Below the pieces are notes generated by a model. That model was not told where the DNA came from. It saw only the letters and a list, made by a program, of their open reading frames with translations, and did not search any database. A program made the translations under genes and the position numbers. 64,000 bases of DNA from Elymus sibiricus (taxonomy: Eukaryota; Streptophyta; Magnoliopsida; Poales; Poaceae), in the NCBI GenBank assembly GCA_039707655.1, contig CM077676.1, forward strand, positions 373,678,114-373,742,113, in the 5' to 3' direction. Of the stretch, positions 22,212 through 32,568 are shown piece after piece; the stretch's first letter is position 1, and the number at the start of each line of letters is the position of its first letter.

Positions 22212-23952
22212 GAGCCCCCAAGCCTCCTCTAGCTCCAGCACCTCTCCTCCTATCCTCATAGCCTCGCCAAGCTCACCAGAGGGACTCGGGAGAGTCTTCT
22301 TCTCCGACTCCGGCCGCCCCGATCCGCTTCGGGCTCCGGCTCGATTCGCCCTGGTTAGTGCGTCCCCGCCACCCAAACCTTGCCAGTAGCCTTCTCTTCC
22401 ACCAGCCGTTATAACCCGTGCGTCAATTTGGTGGCGGCAGCTCTCTCCGGCGAGATCCATCATCGCCCGACGCCGCCGTCCGCCGGAGAGGAAGAGGCCG
22501 TCACTGTGGTGCTTCCCATCGCCTCCTTTCACTTCTCCCCGACGCGGTCCACCTCCCTGAGCACGCCGGTACCTCTCTCCCTCTCTGTCTCGCTGCCGTT
22601 CGTCGCCGGCGATCTCCGCAAGCTTCTGGCGTCGGCGAGCTCGTTTTAAACCTGACGTGTGGGTCCCCCTCATCAGCCTCTCTTCTTCTTATTCGAACCG
22701 TTTTCTGTTGGCGTATTCTGGCAAAGTACGTTTTCCTTTTTGAGCTGGCGTACTGCTTCCGAATCGTTTTCAGTTTTTCTCAGAAAACCCCCTGAGAAAC
22801 TTTCTGTTTATAACAGATTAGTCCCTGGTTTTAAAACCTTAATATCTTTTAAACAAAAACTGATTTTGAGTTGATTCTTTTTCTGTCACCTTTATTTTTC
22901 TGTCTAGTTTTTTATAGTATTTATTTGAAAAATATTTGGAACAACTTTTATTCACGCACGGTATTTACGTTAGAATTCGTATATGTGAATTTCGTAGATA
23001 CCGAGGAAGGAGACGGTGCCGTCAACTTCGCCGAGTTAGACTCCGACTACTCCGAACCAGGAAAGCATGTTTGAACCTTTGATATGACGAGTGTGTTTCA
23101 TGTTTGCTTGCATGATGTTTTGCATGACATGTTTATGTAAGCATTTGGAGAATGTTACATTTCATAAATGATGGGTTGCAAGTGAGCCACAAAACTTGAT
23201 GAGATATGAGACAACCTAGTCATGTGGTGGCATGATAGGTTGTACGCCGGTATTGTTGGAGCATGCCGGTATTAACAAAGGAATTGTTTAACTCCAGTGG
23301 TGACATAGATCGAGTCTTGTCCCCGTTCACCTTCTTTTTGTGCTGCCACATGTTTTCTGCAAAGAATACGGTTTAGTAAGTTGCAAACATCTTTCCATGT
23401 ACACACCAAATAGAGGGGCCGTGATGAAGGTACCATGGCCCTGGATAAAGCCAGTCATCCGGTCAGGGGGCATGGGTGTTTCCGGTTGGACCGAGAGGGG
23501 GGCACCCCTTAGAGCGCGCGATATAAATTTGATCCCATGCTATTCGAGGTAGTGGCCTCCCCGTCTTAAGGTTTTTCTGGAAAGTTGCCTAGGGTGATTC
23601 CTGGCAGCAGGATGAAAAATGGGTGTGTACTGGTCGGATGTGTTTTCTTCTAAAATACCGTAGACGGAACTAGTCCTTTGTGACTACTGAAATCCGTTGG
23701 CTGTGGGTAAAGAGTACAACCTCTGCAGAGTCAAAACTATTCGAGTAGCCGTGTCCACGGTCAAGGACGTTGGTTGACAGGTCAAGTGTCGGTCTTAGTG
23801 TCAGTCTCTGGAGAACTAATATGTTAAACAACAGAAGTAAATTTGGCTGAATGTTATTCCTGTGGATGGACTAACCTGTTTATTATTGTGATATGCCGGG
23901 TATTCCTTGGGATGGTGTTACCTCCTGGATTACTCGTATTTTGAATATTACT

Positions 23953-24464
23953 GATATAAGCCCTTTCTGTGATGTCGCTCAGACGTCCGACTGTGGCATG
24001 CTTGTCATTTACTTTTGATATAAGCCCTTTCTGTGATGTCGCTCAGACGTCCGACTGTGGCATGCTTGTCATTTACTTTTGATATAAGTCCTTTCTGTGA
24101 TGTCGCTCAGACGTCCGACTGTGGCATGCTTGTCATTTACTTTTGATATAAGCCCTTTCTGTGATGTCGCTCAGACGTCCGACTGTGGCATGCTTGTCAT
24201 TTACTTTTGATATAAGCCCTTTCTGTGATGTCGCTCAGACGTCCGACTGTGGCATGCTTGTCATTTACTTTTGATATAAGCCCTTTCTGTGATGTCGCTC
24301 AGACGTCCGACTGTGGCATGCTTGTCATTTACTTTTGATATAAGCCCTTTATGTGATGTCGCTCAGACATCCGACTGTGGCATGCTTGTCATTTACTTTT
24401 TATATAAGCCCTTTATGTGATGTCGCTCAGACGTCCGACTGTGGCATTCCTGTCATTTTAAAAT
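23953..24464. repeat. 64-bp tandem array, 8 near-identical units
   Basis: Units begin GATATAAGCCCTTTCTGTGA at 23953, 24017, 24081, 24145, 24209, 24273 and 24337, with an eighth (TATATAAGCCC) at 24401. The spacing is exactly 64 bp. The first six differ by about one base; the last ones drift (CTTTATGTG), and a degenerate ninth runs to about 24530. Each contains GCTCAGACGTCCGACTGTGG. Confidence 0.96.
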
Positions 24465-25227
24465 TTGACATATAAGCCCTTTATGTGGTCTCGCTCCGAC
24501 GCCCGACTGAGGCATGTCTTTTATTCCTTACCTTTCGAGGCGTCGCTTCAGACACCCGATCGGTCTTCATCTATTTTACGGGGATTTCGGGAGGACTACC
24601 GTCCGACTTCCTTTCTTTTTCTTGCTGTGCAAACTTAACTGGCTTTGTGTGTATTGCTAATCTGCTCATGTGCATCATGTTTTCATTTGTTATATCTTAT
24701 GTCCAAACTGTTTGCGAGTACATTCAAAGTACTCACTGGCTTGTCCCTGGCTATTGTCTTGGCCAGATGTTGACGAAGGCGATCTTATGGATGAGGAGTT
24801 TGATAGCGAGTCCGACGCCTAGAGGAGTCCCAGTCAGTCTCTTGCGATCCTGGAGTTTGCCACTTGTATTATATACGCTTCCGCCACCCAAATAAAATCA
24901 TCAAGCCTCACCCCGACGCTTGATGAGCTGTAAGATATGAGAGTTATGTCACCCACTCCACTGTGACATACCCACCACTCTTTTTATTTTTACGAGTCAG
25001 TAGTTATGCCACCACATCCATTGTGACATATCCGCCATTATGTGTAATATTGGCGTGCTTGTAATAAATTGTTGAGCAGCCTCCGCTCAACCCTGTATAA
25101 TATTAAGTACTACTGGATTTCTGTATCAAGGATTTGTCTACCAGTAAGAAGGATTTTCTATACTGGCTGGACTATTAGGGCGGTTTTTCAATAAATGTTT
25201 TGTTGGAAAACCGGCCCTGACACAAGC

Positions 25228-25454
25228 TCTCCACCACGGAGCAATCCAACACAAGCAGGAATAGGGTATCACACCGCACGGTGGCCCGAACCTGGGTAGC
25301 TCGCGCGTCCCCTTCGTGTCTGGTGAGAGTCGGCGAGCCCGTCGTGTTCCCACCATAGTTGCCGTCATGTCGGAGGTTGCCAAGCAAAGTCCCCCAGAGT
25401 TCGAATCCTAAGTTCTTGGAGAAGTTTCTTGGACGCAGATCCTAGACTCCGACA
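25228..25454 (+). repeat. 5' LTR of Tat element, right segment
   Basis: The LTR resumes with TCTCCACCACGGAGCAATCC after the CAAGC duplication and ends GACTCCGACA. The two segments together (880 bp) match the 3' LTR length of 881 bp. Confidence 0.9.
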
Positions 25455-25455
25455 T

Positions 25456-25475
25456 TTGGCACGCTAGGTAGGGGG
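25456..25475 (+). other. Primer binding site region of Tat element
   Basis: TTGGCACGCTAGGTAGGGGG follows the 5' LTR after one base. The matching tRNA was not assigned with confidence. Confidence 0.6.
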
Positions 25476-25517
25476 ACTTGATGTCTTCGCGCCTTCGACC
25501 TCGACATCGGCACCGAC

Positions 25518-28500
25518 ATGGTCGACGCCGCCGCGCGCCGCGAGCGCGCTGCACGTCGAGCCGCCGCCGCCGGGCCCATTGGGGAGCGGGCGTCCTCCTC
25601 TATCCACCCATCGCCGAGTGGGCGGAACCGCGGCCTCTCCTCCACCGCGTCTTCGCCTGCAGGGAGCGGCCCCCTTGCTCCGCGCGCCGCGCTGCTTATG
25701 GCTCGGGGGCTGCTGCGCTGTCCCCCCTCTAAGGACGGCCGCGACGTCTGGCTCTAGCGCATCACCGAGCTCGTCTTCGCCGCCAGCGGAGGCTAGGCGC
25801 CCCCTCGCCCCATGTCCACTTCACCACGGCGCGCTGAGCGACCTGGGCGCGCCGCTCCCCGTCTTCTTCCTCCTCCGGGCCGCGGCCCATCCGTGCTGAG
25901 CAGCGCCGGCGGCCGCCGCCCAACCAAGGCCGTCGCCACCAGCGGGGGTTCCCAGGGGCCCCGAGGGGTGGCCTGCATCCTGGGAGGGGCCCAGGCCCCT
26001 CCGTCTAGCCGCCACCTCAAGCGCTTCATGCGCAAAGTGAGCGCGGACCTTCAGGCGCCCGAGCCCGCCGGCCGCCTCAAGTGGTCTGAGTTCCCCGTCT
26101 CCTTCGACGCCAGCGACCATCCCAGGTCCCCCAGGGCTGCGGGCGCTGTCCCTTTGCTGTGCACTCCGACTATCGGCGGTGTGGCCGTCACCAAGACGCT
26201 CATCGACGGCGGCGCTGGCCTCAACGTACTCTCCGTGGAGACCTTCGAGACGCTCCGGGCGCCGGATGGGCGCTTGGTGCCCACCAGGCCCTTCTCGGGC
26301 ATCACTGGTGGCTCCACTGCCCCCCTGGGGCAGGTGCGCCTCCCTGTCACCTTCGGCACCCGCGAGAACTACCGTACGGAGCTCGTCGTCTTTGATGTGG
26401 CTCGCATCGGCCTGCCCTACAATGCCATCCTGGGCTACCCGGTGCTCTCCAAGTTCATGGCCACAACACACCACGCCTATGGCCTCGTCAAGATGCCCGG
26501 CAGCAGCGGCACAATCACAATCCATTGCGATGTAAAGGATGCGGTGCGCGCCCTCGCGCGCGTCCACAAGGTGGCCGCCGCCGCATCCCAGGCCGAGGAG
26601 GATGCCCCTGAGCTTGCCGAGCCGGCGCCCGAGAAGAAGAAGATGATGTTCTCGCAGGAGCGGGCCGAGACCAAGAAAGTGTCGTTGGATGGGAATGGCG
26701 TGGGCCCGTTCCTCAACATCGGCAGCGGCCTTTCCCCCGAACAAGAAGGCGCCCTCGTCGACTTCCTTCGGGCGAATGCTGATATGTTCGCTTGGACGGC
26801 CTCAGACATGCCCGACATGCCAAGGGAGGTGATCGAGCACCACTTGGCGGTGTGCCCGAACGCACGCCCCGTCAAGCAGAAAGTACGGCGTCAGATGCCC
26901 GAGAAGCAGGACTTCGTCATTGGGGAGGTCGAGAAGCTCCAAGAAGCTGGAATCATCCGCGAGGTGCTCCACCCGGAGTGGATCGCCAACCCCGTTGTCG
27001 TCGCCAAGCCGCACGGTGGCAAGCGCATGTGCGTCGACTTCATCAACCTCAACAAGGCCTGCCCCAAGGACCACTTCCCGCTACCCAGGATTGACCAAAT
27101 AGTAGACTCCACACCCGGGTGTGATCTCCTCTGCTTCGTGGATGCCTTCTCGGGCTATCATCAGATCAAGATGGCCAAGGAAGATGAGGAAAAAACCGCC
27201 TTCATCACCCCCTGCGGAGTGTTCTGCTATGTGTGCATGCCCTTTGGCTTGAAGAGCGCGGGGGCTACCTTCCAGAGGCTGATGCGCATCTGCCTCGGGT
27301 GCCTGATGGGGAGAAACACGGAGGCATACGTCGACGACATCGTCATCCAAACGCGCGAGGCGCGCACCCTCATCGAGGACCTGAAGGAAACCTTCGCCAA
27401 CCTGCGCAAGGTCAACCTCAAGCTCAACCCCGCCAAGTGTGTCTTTGGTGTCCCTTCCGACAAGCTCCTGGGTTTCCTGGTCTCTCATCGCGGCATTGAG
27501 GCCAACCCTGAGAAGATTAGGGCCATCAAGGAGATGCGGCCGCCCCGCAACCTCAAGGAAATGTAGCGCCTGGCGGGATGCATGGCCTCGCTCGGTCGCT
27601 TCATATCCAAGTTCGGCGAACGGGCTCTGCCTTTCTTCAAGCTCATGAAGAGGTCAAGCCCCTTCAAGTGGACCCCTGAGGCCGACGCTGCCTTCGAGGA
27701 CCTCAAAAGGTACCTCACGAGCCCTCCCGTCATCGTCGCCCCGCGCCCGCGTGAGCGCTTGCTATTGTACTTGGCGGCCACTCCCCAAACGGCCAGTGCG
27801 GCCCTTGTGGCAGAGCCGGAGGAGCGAGTCTGCGTCAAGAAGAAGCCTGCCGAGCCTGTGCCTGCAGATGCCGCGGAGACATCACTGGAGCCCCTCAAGG
27901 CCCTGCCGTCACCTGCCGAGGGCCCCCTCTGGAGGCCCCCGCGCCCCCTGAGGAGGCCTCTGGAGCTCAGCCTCCGGAGGCCCCCGTGGTGCCGCCCCCG
28001 GAGGCCCCCGTGGTGCAGCAGCCTGGGCCCCTCGGCGGGCATGACTTGGATACCACGGTCACGCGCCTCGTCGAGCACCCCATCTACTTCGTCAGTACGG
28101 TGCTGCGAGACGCGCGTGAATGGTACCCCATGCAGCAGAAGCTCCTCCTGGCACTCCTCATGGCCTCCAGGAAGCTACGCCACTACTTCCAGGGTCACCC
28201 AGTCAGAGTGATCTCCTCCTACCTGCTGGAGCAAGTTCTGCGGAGCCCAAATGCCACTGGCCGCGTCGCCGAGTGGAACATCGAGCTGCAGCCTTTCGAG
28301 CTGGAGTTCCTCCCCACCAGGACCATCAAGGGCGCGGCCTTAGTAGACTTCGCGGCGGAGTGGACGGACACGCGTCAGGGTGAGCCGCAGGAGGAGTCGT
28401 CCCTGCCCGAGGAGGCTACCTCCGGAGGCTGGAGCATGCACTTAGACGGGGCCTTCACGCGCCAGGGCACGGGGGCTGGGGTGGTGCTCACTACACCCAA

Positions 28501-30240
28501 AGGCGACAAGCTTTACTACGCAGTGCAGCTCTGCTTCGGGCGCACTGACAAGGTCTCCAACAACATCGTCGAGTATGAGGGACTCATCGCCGGGCTCAAG
28601 GCCGCCATCGCGCTTGGATTCAGGTGCATCATCATCAAGGGCGACTCGCAGCTCCTCGTCAACTTCTCCAACAAGAAGTACAAGCCGAAGGATGAGCACA
28701 TGGCGGCCTACCTGGAGGAGGTGCGCAAGCTCAAGAAGCACTTCATGGGCATGGAGCTACAACACGTCCCTCGCAGCGACAACAGCAAGACGGATGAAAT
28801 CACCAAGCGCGCTTCTCGCCGCGAGCCCCAGAGCCCCGGTGTCTTCCAGGAGCGGCTCCTGAAGCCTTCAGCAGCGCCCCCGATCGCCAGCATCACAGCG
28901 CCTCGCGAAGAGCTCCCTCCCGCACCACAAATGGGCGCACCAGACTGCGGACCAGCTTTGAGTGCTCGCCTGCTGCTGGCACTCGAGCCGCAGCCTAAAA
29001 GCTGGACCGCGGAGACCAAGGCCTATCTAGAGGGCGGCACCCTCCCGGAGATCGACGCGGAAGCGGAGCGTGTGGTTCGCCAAGCCGCGCTCTACCACTT
29101 GAGGGAGGGTGACCTATACCGCCACCGCCCAAACGGAGTCGCGCTGCGGTGCATCTCCAAGGAGCAAGGGCGCGAGCTGCTTGCCGACATCCAAGGAGGC
29201 GACTGCGGCCACCATTCGTCCTCACGCACCCTCGCAGGTAAGGCATTCTGCAGTGGTTTCTACTGGCCCACAGCGCTCGAAGATGCCGCGGAGCTGGTCC
29301 ATGCATGTGAGGCCTGCTAGTTCCACGCCAAGCAGATCCACCAGCCAGCACAAGGGCTCCAGACCATCCCCCTCTCGTGGCCCTTCGCGGTCTGGGGGCT
29401 GGATATCCTCGGGCCCTTCCCTTGCGCGGCTGGCGGCTACCGCTACCTCTACGTCGCCATCGACAAGTTCACCAAGTGGGTGGAGGTGGAGCCTGTCCGG
29501 ACCATTCCGGCAGGATCAGCGGTCAAGTTCATCAAGGGCCTGGTGTGCCGCTTTGGCGTCCCCAACCACATCATCACGGACAATGGCACGTAGTTCACCA
29601 GCGGCCAGTTCAAGACCTACTATGCCAGCATCGGCATGCAGATCTGCTTCGCCTCCGTGGCACACCCTCGAAGCAACGGCCAGGCCGAGCGCGCCAACGC
29701 TGAGGTCCTCAAGGGCCTCAAGACTAGGAGCTTCAAGAAGCAGCTCGTGGCATGCGGCAAGGGCTGGCTGGAGGAGCTCCCTTCAGTGCTATGGTCCATC
29801 CGCACCACGGCGACCAAGCCCATCGGCGAGATGCCTTTCTTCCTCGTCTACGGGGCAGAAGCGGTTCTCCCAGCCGAGGTCAAGAACCGGTCCCCGCGGG
29901 TCTTGGCTTTCTACGAGTCTCGTCAAGACGGCCTATGGGAGGATGACCTGCTTTTCCTCGAAGGGGCGCGCCACTAGGCCGCCCTTCGCGCGGCAAGGTA
30001 CCAGTAGGCGTTGCGTCGCTATCACAGCCGCAACATACGCCCCGCACCCTTGAGGTGGGCGACCTCGTCCTGCGCCGGATCCTCTCCAGAAAGGGACTCC
30101 ACAAACTCTCACCCATGTGGGAGGGCCCTTTCAGGGTCACACACATCTCCCGGCTCGGCACGGCATGGCTCGAAACGGAGGAGGGTGTTCCGGTACAAAA
30201 CACATGGAACATCCAACATCTCCGCAAGTTCTATCCGTGA
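25518..30240 (+). pseudogene. Tat gag-pol, seven TAG stops, frameshifts, most of gag missing
   Basis: The likely gag start (MVDAAARRERAARR, 25518) is followed after only about 150 codons by the protease, so most of gag is deleted. Protease: LIDGGAGLNVLS near 26203-26238. RT: RMCVDFINLNKACPKDHFPLP and AYVDDIVI near 27325-27350. RNase H follows at about 27567-28370; a second, archaeal-type RNase H has HLDGAF...NNIVEYEGLIAG...KGDSQLLVN near 28438-28665. Integrase: GHHSSSRTLAG...HACEAC, GLDILGPFP, ITDNGT, GQAERAN, then a C-terminal GDLVLRR block. In-frame TAGs are at 25755, 25794, 27564, 29318, 29591, 29975 and 30005. Frameshifts lie near 27900 (in a Pro-rich linker) and near 30030. The gene is not functional. 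Confidence 0.92.
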
Positions 30241-30339
30241 CCCCACGGATACGAATGAAATGGAGCTGTACACGCTCCGGAGCTCCCTCTACCGGCGCTG
30301 CCGTTGGCACGCGGGAGCTCCCTCCCACTCTCGTGGAAG

Positions 30340-30533
30340 CCCCATGCTCCGCGCTGGTGGACACCCCATACTCCGCGCTGACGGAAAGCCCCATGCTCCG
30401 CGCTAGCGGACACCCCATACTCCGCGCTGACGGAAAGCCCCATGCTCCGCGCTGGCGGACACCCCATACTCTGCGCTGATGGAAAGCCCCATGCTCCGCG
30501 CTGGTGGACGCCCCATGCTCCGCGCTGGCGGCC
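30340..30533. repeat. Alternating 24/25-bp minisatellite in Tat 3' region
   Basis: CCCCATGCTCCGCGCTGG-type and CCCCATACTCCGCGCTGA-type half-units alternate, giving a dimer of about 49 bp repeated four times. It lies about 100 bp after the end of pol. From 30534 to 31502 I see GC-rich non-coding sequence only. Confidence 0.9.
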
Positions 30534-31502
30534 TACATACTTGAGGGGCCTACTACGGCCGTCACATCCTCAAGCTGACCCGTGTCGAACACGGCAGCAT
30601 GTACCTTTCCTGTTGTGTAATGAGTCTATTTCATGCATCAGTAAAGTCTATTCCCTAATAACAGCCAGTGTCCTTGCAGCTGATGTGCCTCCGGCGGCGC
30701 GCTCGTGATTCCCCCCGTGTGCCTCACGCGAGCGGGGGCTGGGCACGGTGCATGTGCTCGGGTCAGTCCCAGCAGCACTGCAAAACCCAAGTGACTGAGC
30801 TCTGGCTCGCGGGCCCGCTCCCGCGCACATCACCTCACCAGGTCCTTGGTGCTCTTGCCTCCTCGCGTAACACCCACAGGCGACCTCACGAGCGCGCCCC
30901 ACTACATTTTTTGCAAAAATTTGGCAATTTCCCTGGTGCAGGGCCTCAGGAGCCCCCCTCGGGAGGACCGGCGATCGGTGCCCCGCGGGTAGAAGGCTTC
31001 GTGAGGGACCGTGCCTTACGTGCAGCGCCCCGCTAAGGGCTTGCTCTGAGCCACGCATCTCCAAAGGAGCTAAGCCTAAGCGCCTCTCGGGTTTCCCTCC
31101 TCTCGTTTTCCCCTTGAGGCACCTGATTTCCTTGCACGAGCCGCCTGCGCGTCAAGGGGGGACCCTGGGCATCGCGCCTCAGGGACTCCTACCATCCTCG
31201 AGCCCTACACCCTCTGGCCTTGCTGAGCGCACGCTCCAAGCACACCAGCGACGGTCGTAGCTAGCTCGGGGGTTGGGTCCCAGCGACGCAGGGCACAAGG
31301 GCAATGTATGAAGGAAAGAAGAGTCGCGGGAAGAAAGCAAAAAATGTGGGAAACATCAAGTACTTAGACATATGGTGCCATACAAGATGTTTTTACTCCA
31401 CCACAGGGCTACATCGATCTAATGCAGGAAAAAGAAAAAGAAGAGGGAGGGGCAGCCGCAGCGCCATCCTCCCCAAAAGTCCGCATCGAGCCCCGCCCGC
31501 GC

Positions 31503-32270
31503 CTAATCAGAGTCTTCGTCTTCGTCCTTGACGCGGGGGGAGCTGCCATCGCTCCCGCTTCCATCAAGGGAGGCGACACTGTCGTCCCTGCCGCCCTCGC
31601 TGGAGGAGCCGCTGTAGCTGCCGTCCTCCCTCTCCGCGCAACACTCCAGACGGCTGCCGGAAACCCCGAAGATCTTCACGAAGAGGGTGGCGGCTCCGTC
31701 GTACTTGAAGTGGAGAAGGTGCCCCCGCTTCAGGCCCCTGGCGAGGGCAAAGGACTTCCACCCCTGCTTCAAGAACATGAAGCCGGAGGGGGTGAACTCC
31801 GCCGCCACCCAGGAGGGGCCGTTGCAGCAGCCGTCCACCTGCAGCCACAGGCCCAGGGGCGCGCGCTCCTCCATCGCCCTTGCAAAGGAGTTCGGGAGCC
31901 GAAGCTAGGTGCAGGGCGAGCGGTGCATGTCCACGATGAACTCGTGGGCTACCTCCGCCGAGTGCCTCCCCGCCTGGAGAGGAAGAGCGGCGGAACCGCC
32001 GCGGCCGCCCCGGCCACGGTCGTCGCGGCCTCCGCGCCCGCGAGCAGCGCCTCTCCCGCGACCGCGAGTCGCGCCCGTTCCGCGGGCGCTGGGGCCGGCC
32101 TCCGCGCCGGCGGCCGTGGGGCACGTTCGACCCCGAGGAGGAACCCTCATCGCCGCAGCCAAGCCACGGGCCCGGCATCTACCCCTCACCACCGACGGCT
32201 TCGGCGGCTCCACCTCCTCTACCGTCCTCTTCCCTTTCTCGGCCACGAAAAGCTTCCTTGGGGGAGCCAT
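31503..32270 (-). pseudogene. Antisense ORF of Tat element with B3-like domain
   Basis: The reading frame runs antisense to gag-pol between pol and the 3' LTR. From MAPPRKLF (32270) there are 255 residues plus one internal TAG (31905-31907, residue 122, possibly Gln before). Residues about 60-100 are RG-rich (RGRGRG, DDRGRGGRGG). Residues about 109-207 resemble a plant B3 DNA-binding domain: EFIVDM, LRLPNSFARAM, LKQGWKSFALARGLKRGHLL, FKYDG and LFVKIF follow the B3 strand pattern including GWxxF and GxxLxF. The tail is acidic and Ser-rich (KDEDEDSD). Antisense extra ORFs are known in Tat elements; the B3 resemblance is my reading and needs a profile search. The longer sense frame (31422-32345) is treated as its shadow. 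Confidence 0.6.
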
Positions 32271-32408
32271 GGCCGCCGCGGTGACGGGCGGAGAGATTGG
32301 CAGAGTGATTGGAAGTTGGGGGGAAAAGGGGAGCCGAGGAGTTGACCGCAAGGCAGGCTGGGGACGGGGTGAAGAAGCAATGAAATGCCCCCGCCCCGTG
32401 CGGGCAGG

Positions 32409-32414
32409 TTTTAT
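32409..32414 (-). promoter_or_regulatory. Possible TATA box for the antisense ORF
   Basis: The minus strand reads GGCGATAAAACC, about 140 bp upstream of the ATG at 32270, in otherwise GC-rich DNA. Support is by position only. Confidence 0.3.
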
Positions 32415-32568
32415 CGCCAAGGCAGCGGTTATCGAGGCGTCGCAGGTAGTGGAGGCGCCGCACCCGCAAAGGCCGCCACGCGTCATGCCTGGGCCTGGCG
32501 GCTCGATGGGCCCCGGAGCGCTTCACCCCCGACGGGCGGGACGTGCGCACAGCGGGCCCAGGGGCTAC

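Larger units (their letters stand above)
20897..25222 (+). mobile_element. Solo LTR, 4.3 kb, TSD CAAGC
   Basis: It starts TGTAACACCCCAAAATTT and ends CGGCCCTGACA, flanked by CAAGC at 20892-20896 and 25223-25227. I see no PBS, PPT or pol inside, so it reads as one very long LTR left after recombination. It contains a TATA box on the plus strand (22203-22211), a 64-bp tandem array (23953-24464) and short acidic open segments near 22981-23074 and 24764-24820. GC-rich ORFs between 21371 and 22673 appear non-coding. Long LTRs of this kind occur in Sukkula/Erika-type Triticeae Gypsy elements; the family is a guess. Confidence 0.8.

Noticed and set aside
21371..22673. Overlapping ORFs of 100-230 codons in both strands
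   Set aside because: They are GC-rich LTR sequence with open frames in several phases at once and no recognisable domain.
23953..24530. CRISPR-like regular array
   Set aside because: Units are contiguous 64-bp repeats without unique spacers, inside a plant LTR.
25138..25383. Small minus-strand ORFs near the end of the 4.3-kb LTR
   Set aside because: They cross the solo-LTR/Tat LTR junction created by insertion, so they cannot be ancestral genes.
27564..27566. Programmed stop-codon readthrough in pol
   Set aside because: It sits between RT and RNase H, not between gag and pol, and six further TAG codons in the same gene show decay.
31422..32345. 307-codon sense ORF in the Tat 3' region
   Set aside because: The antisense frame has coherent domain-like sequence (B3-like, acidic tail); the sense translation is low-complexity and is best explained as its shadow.
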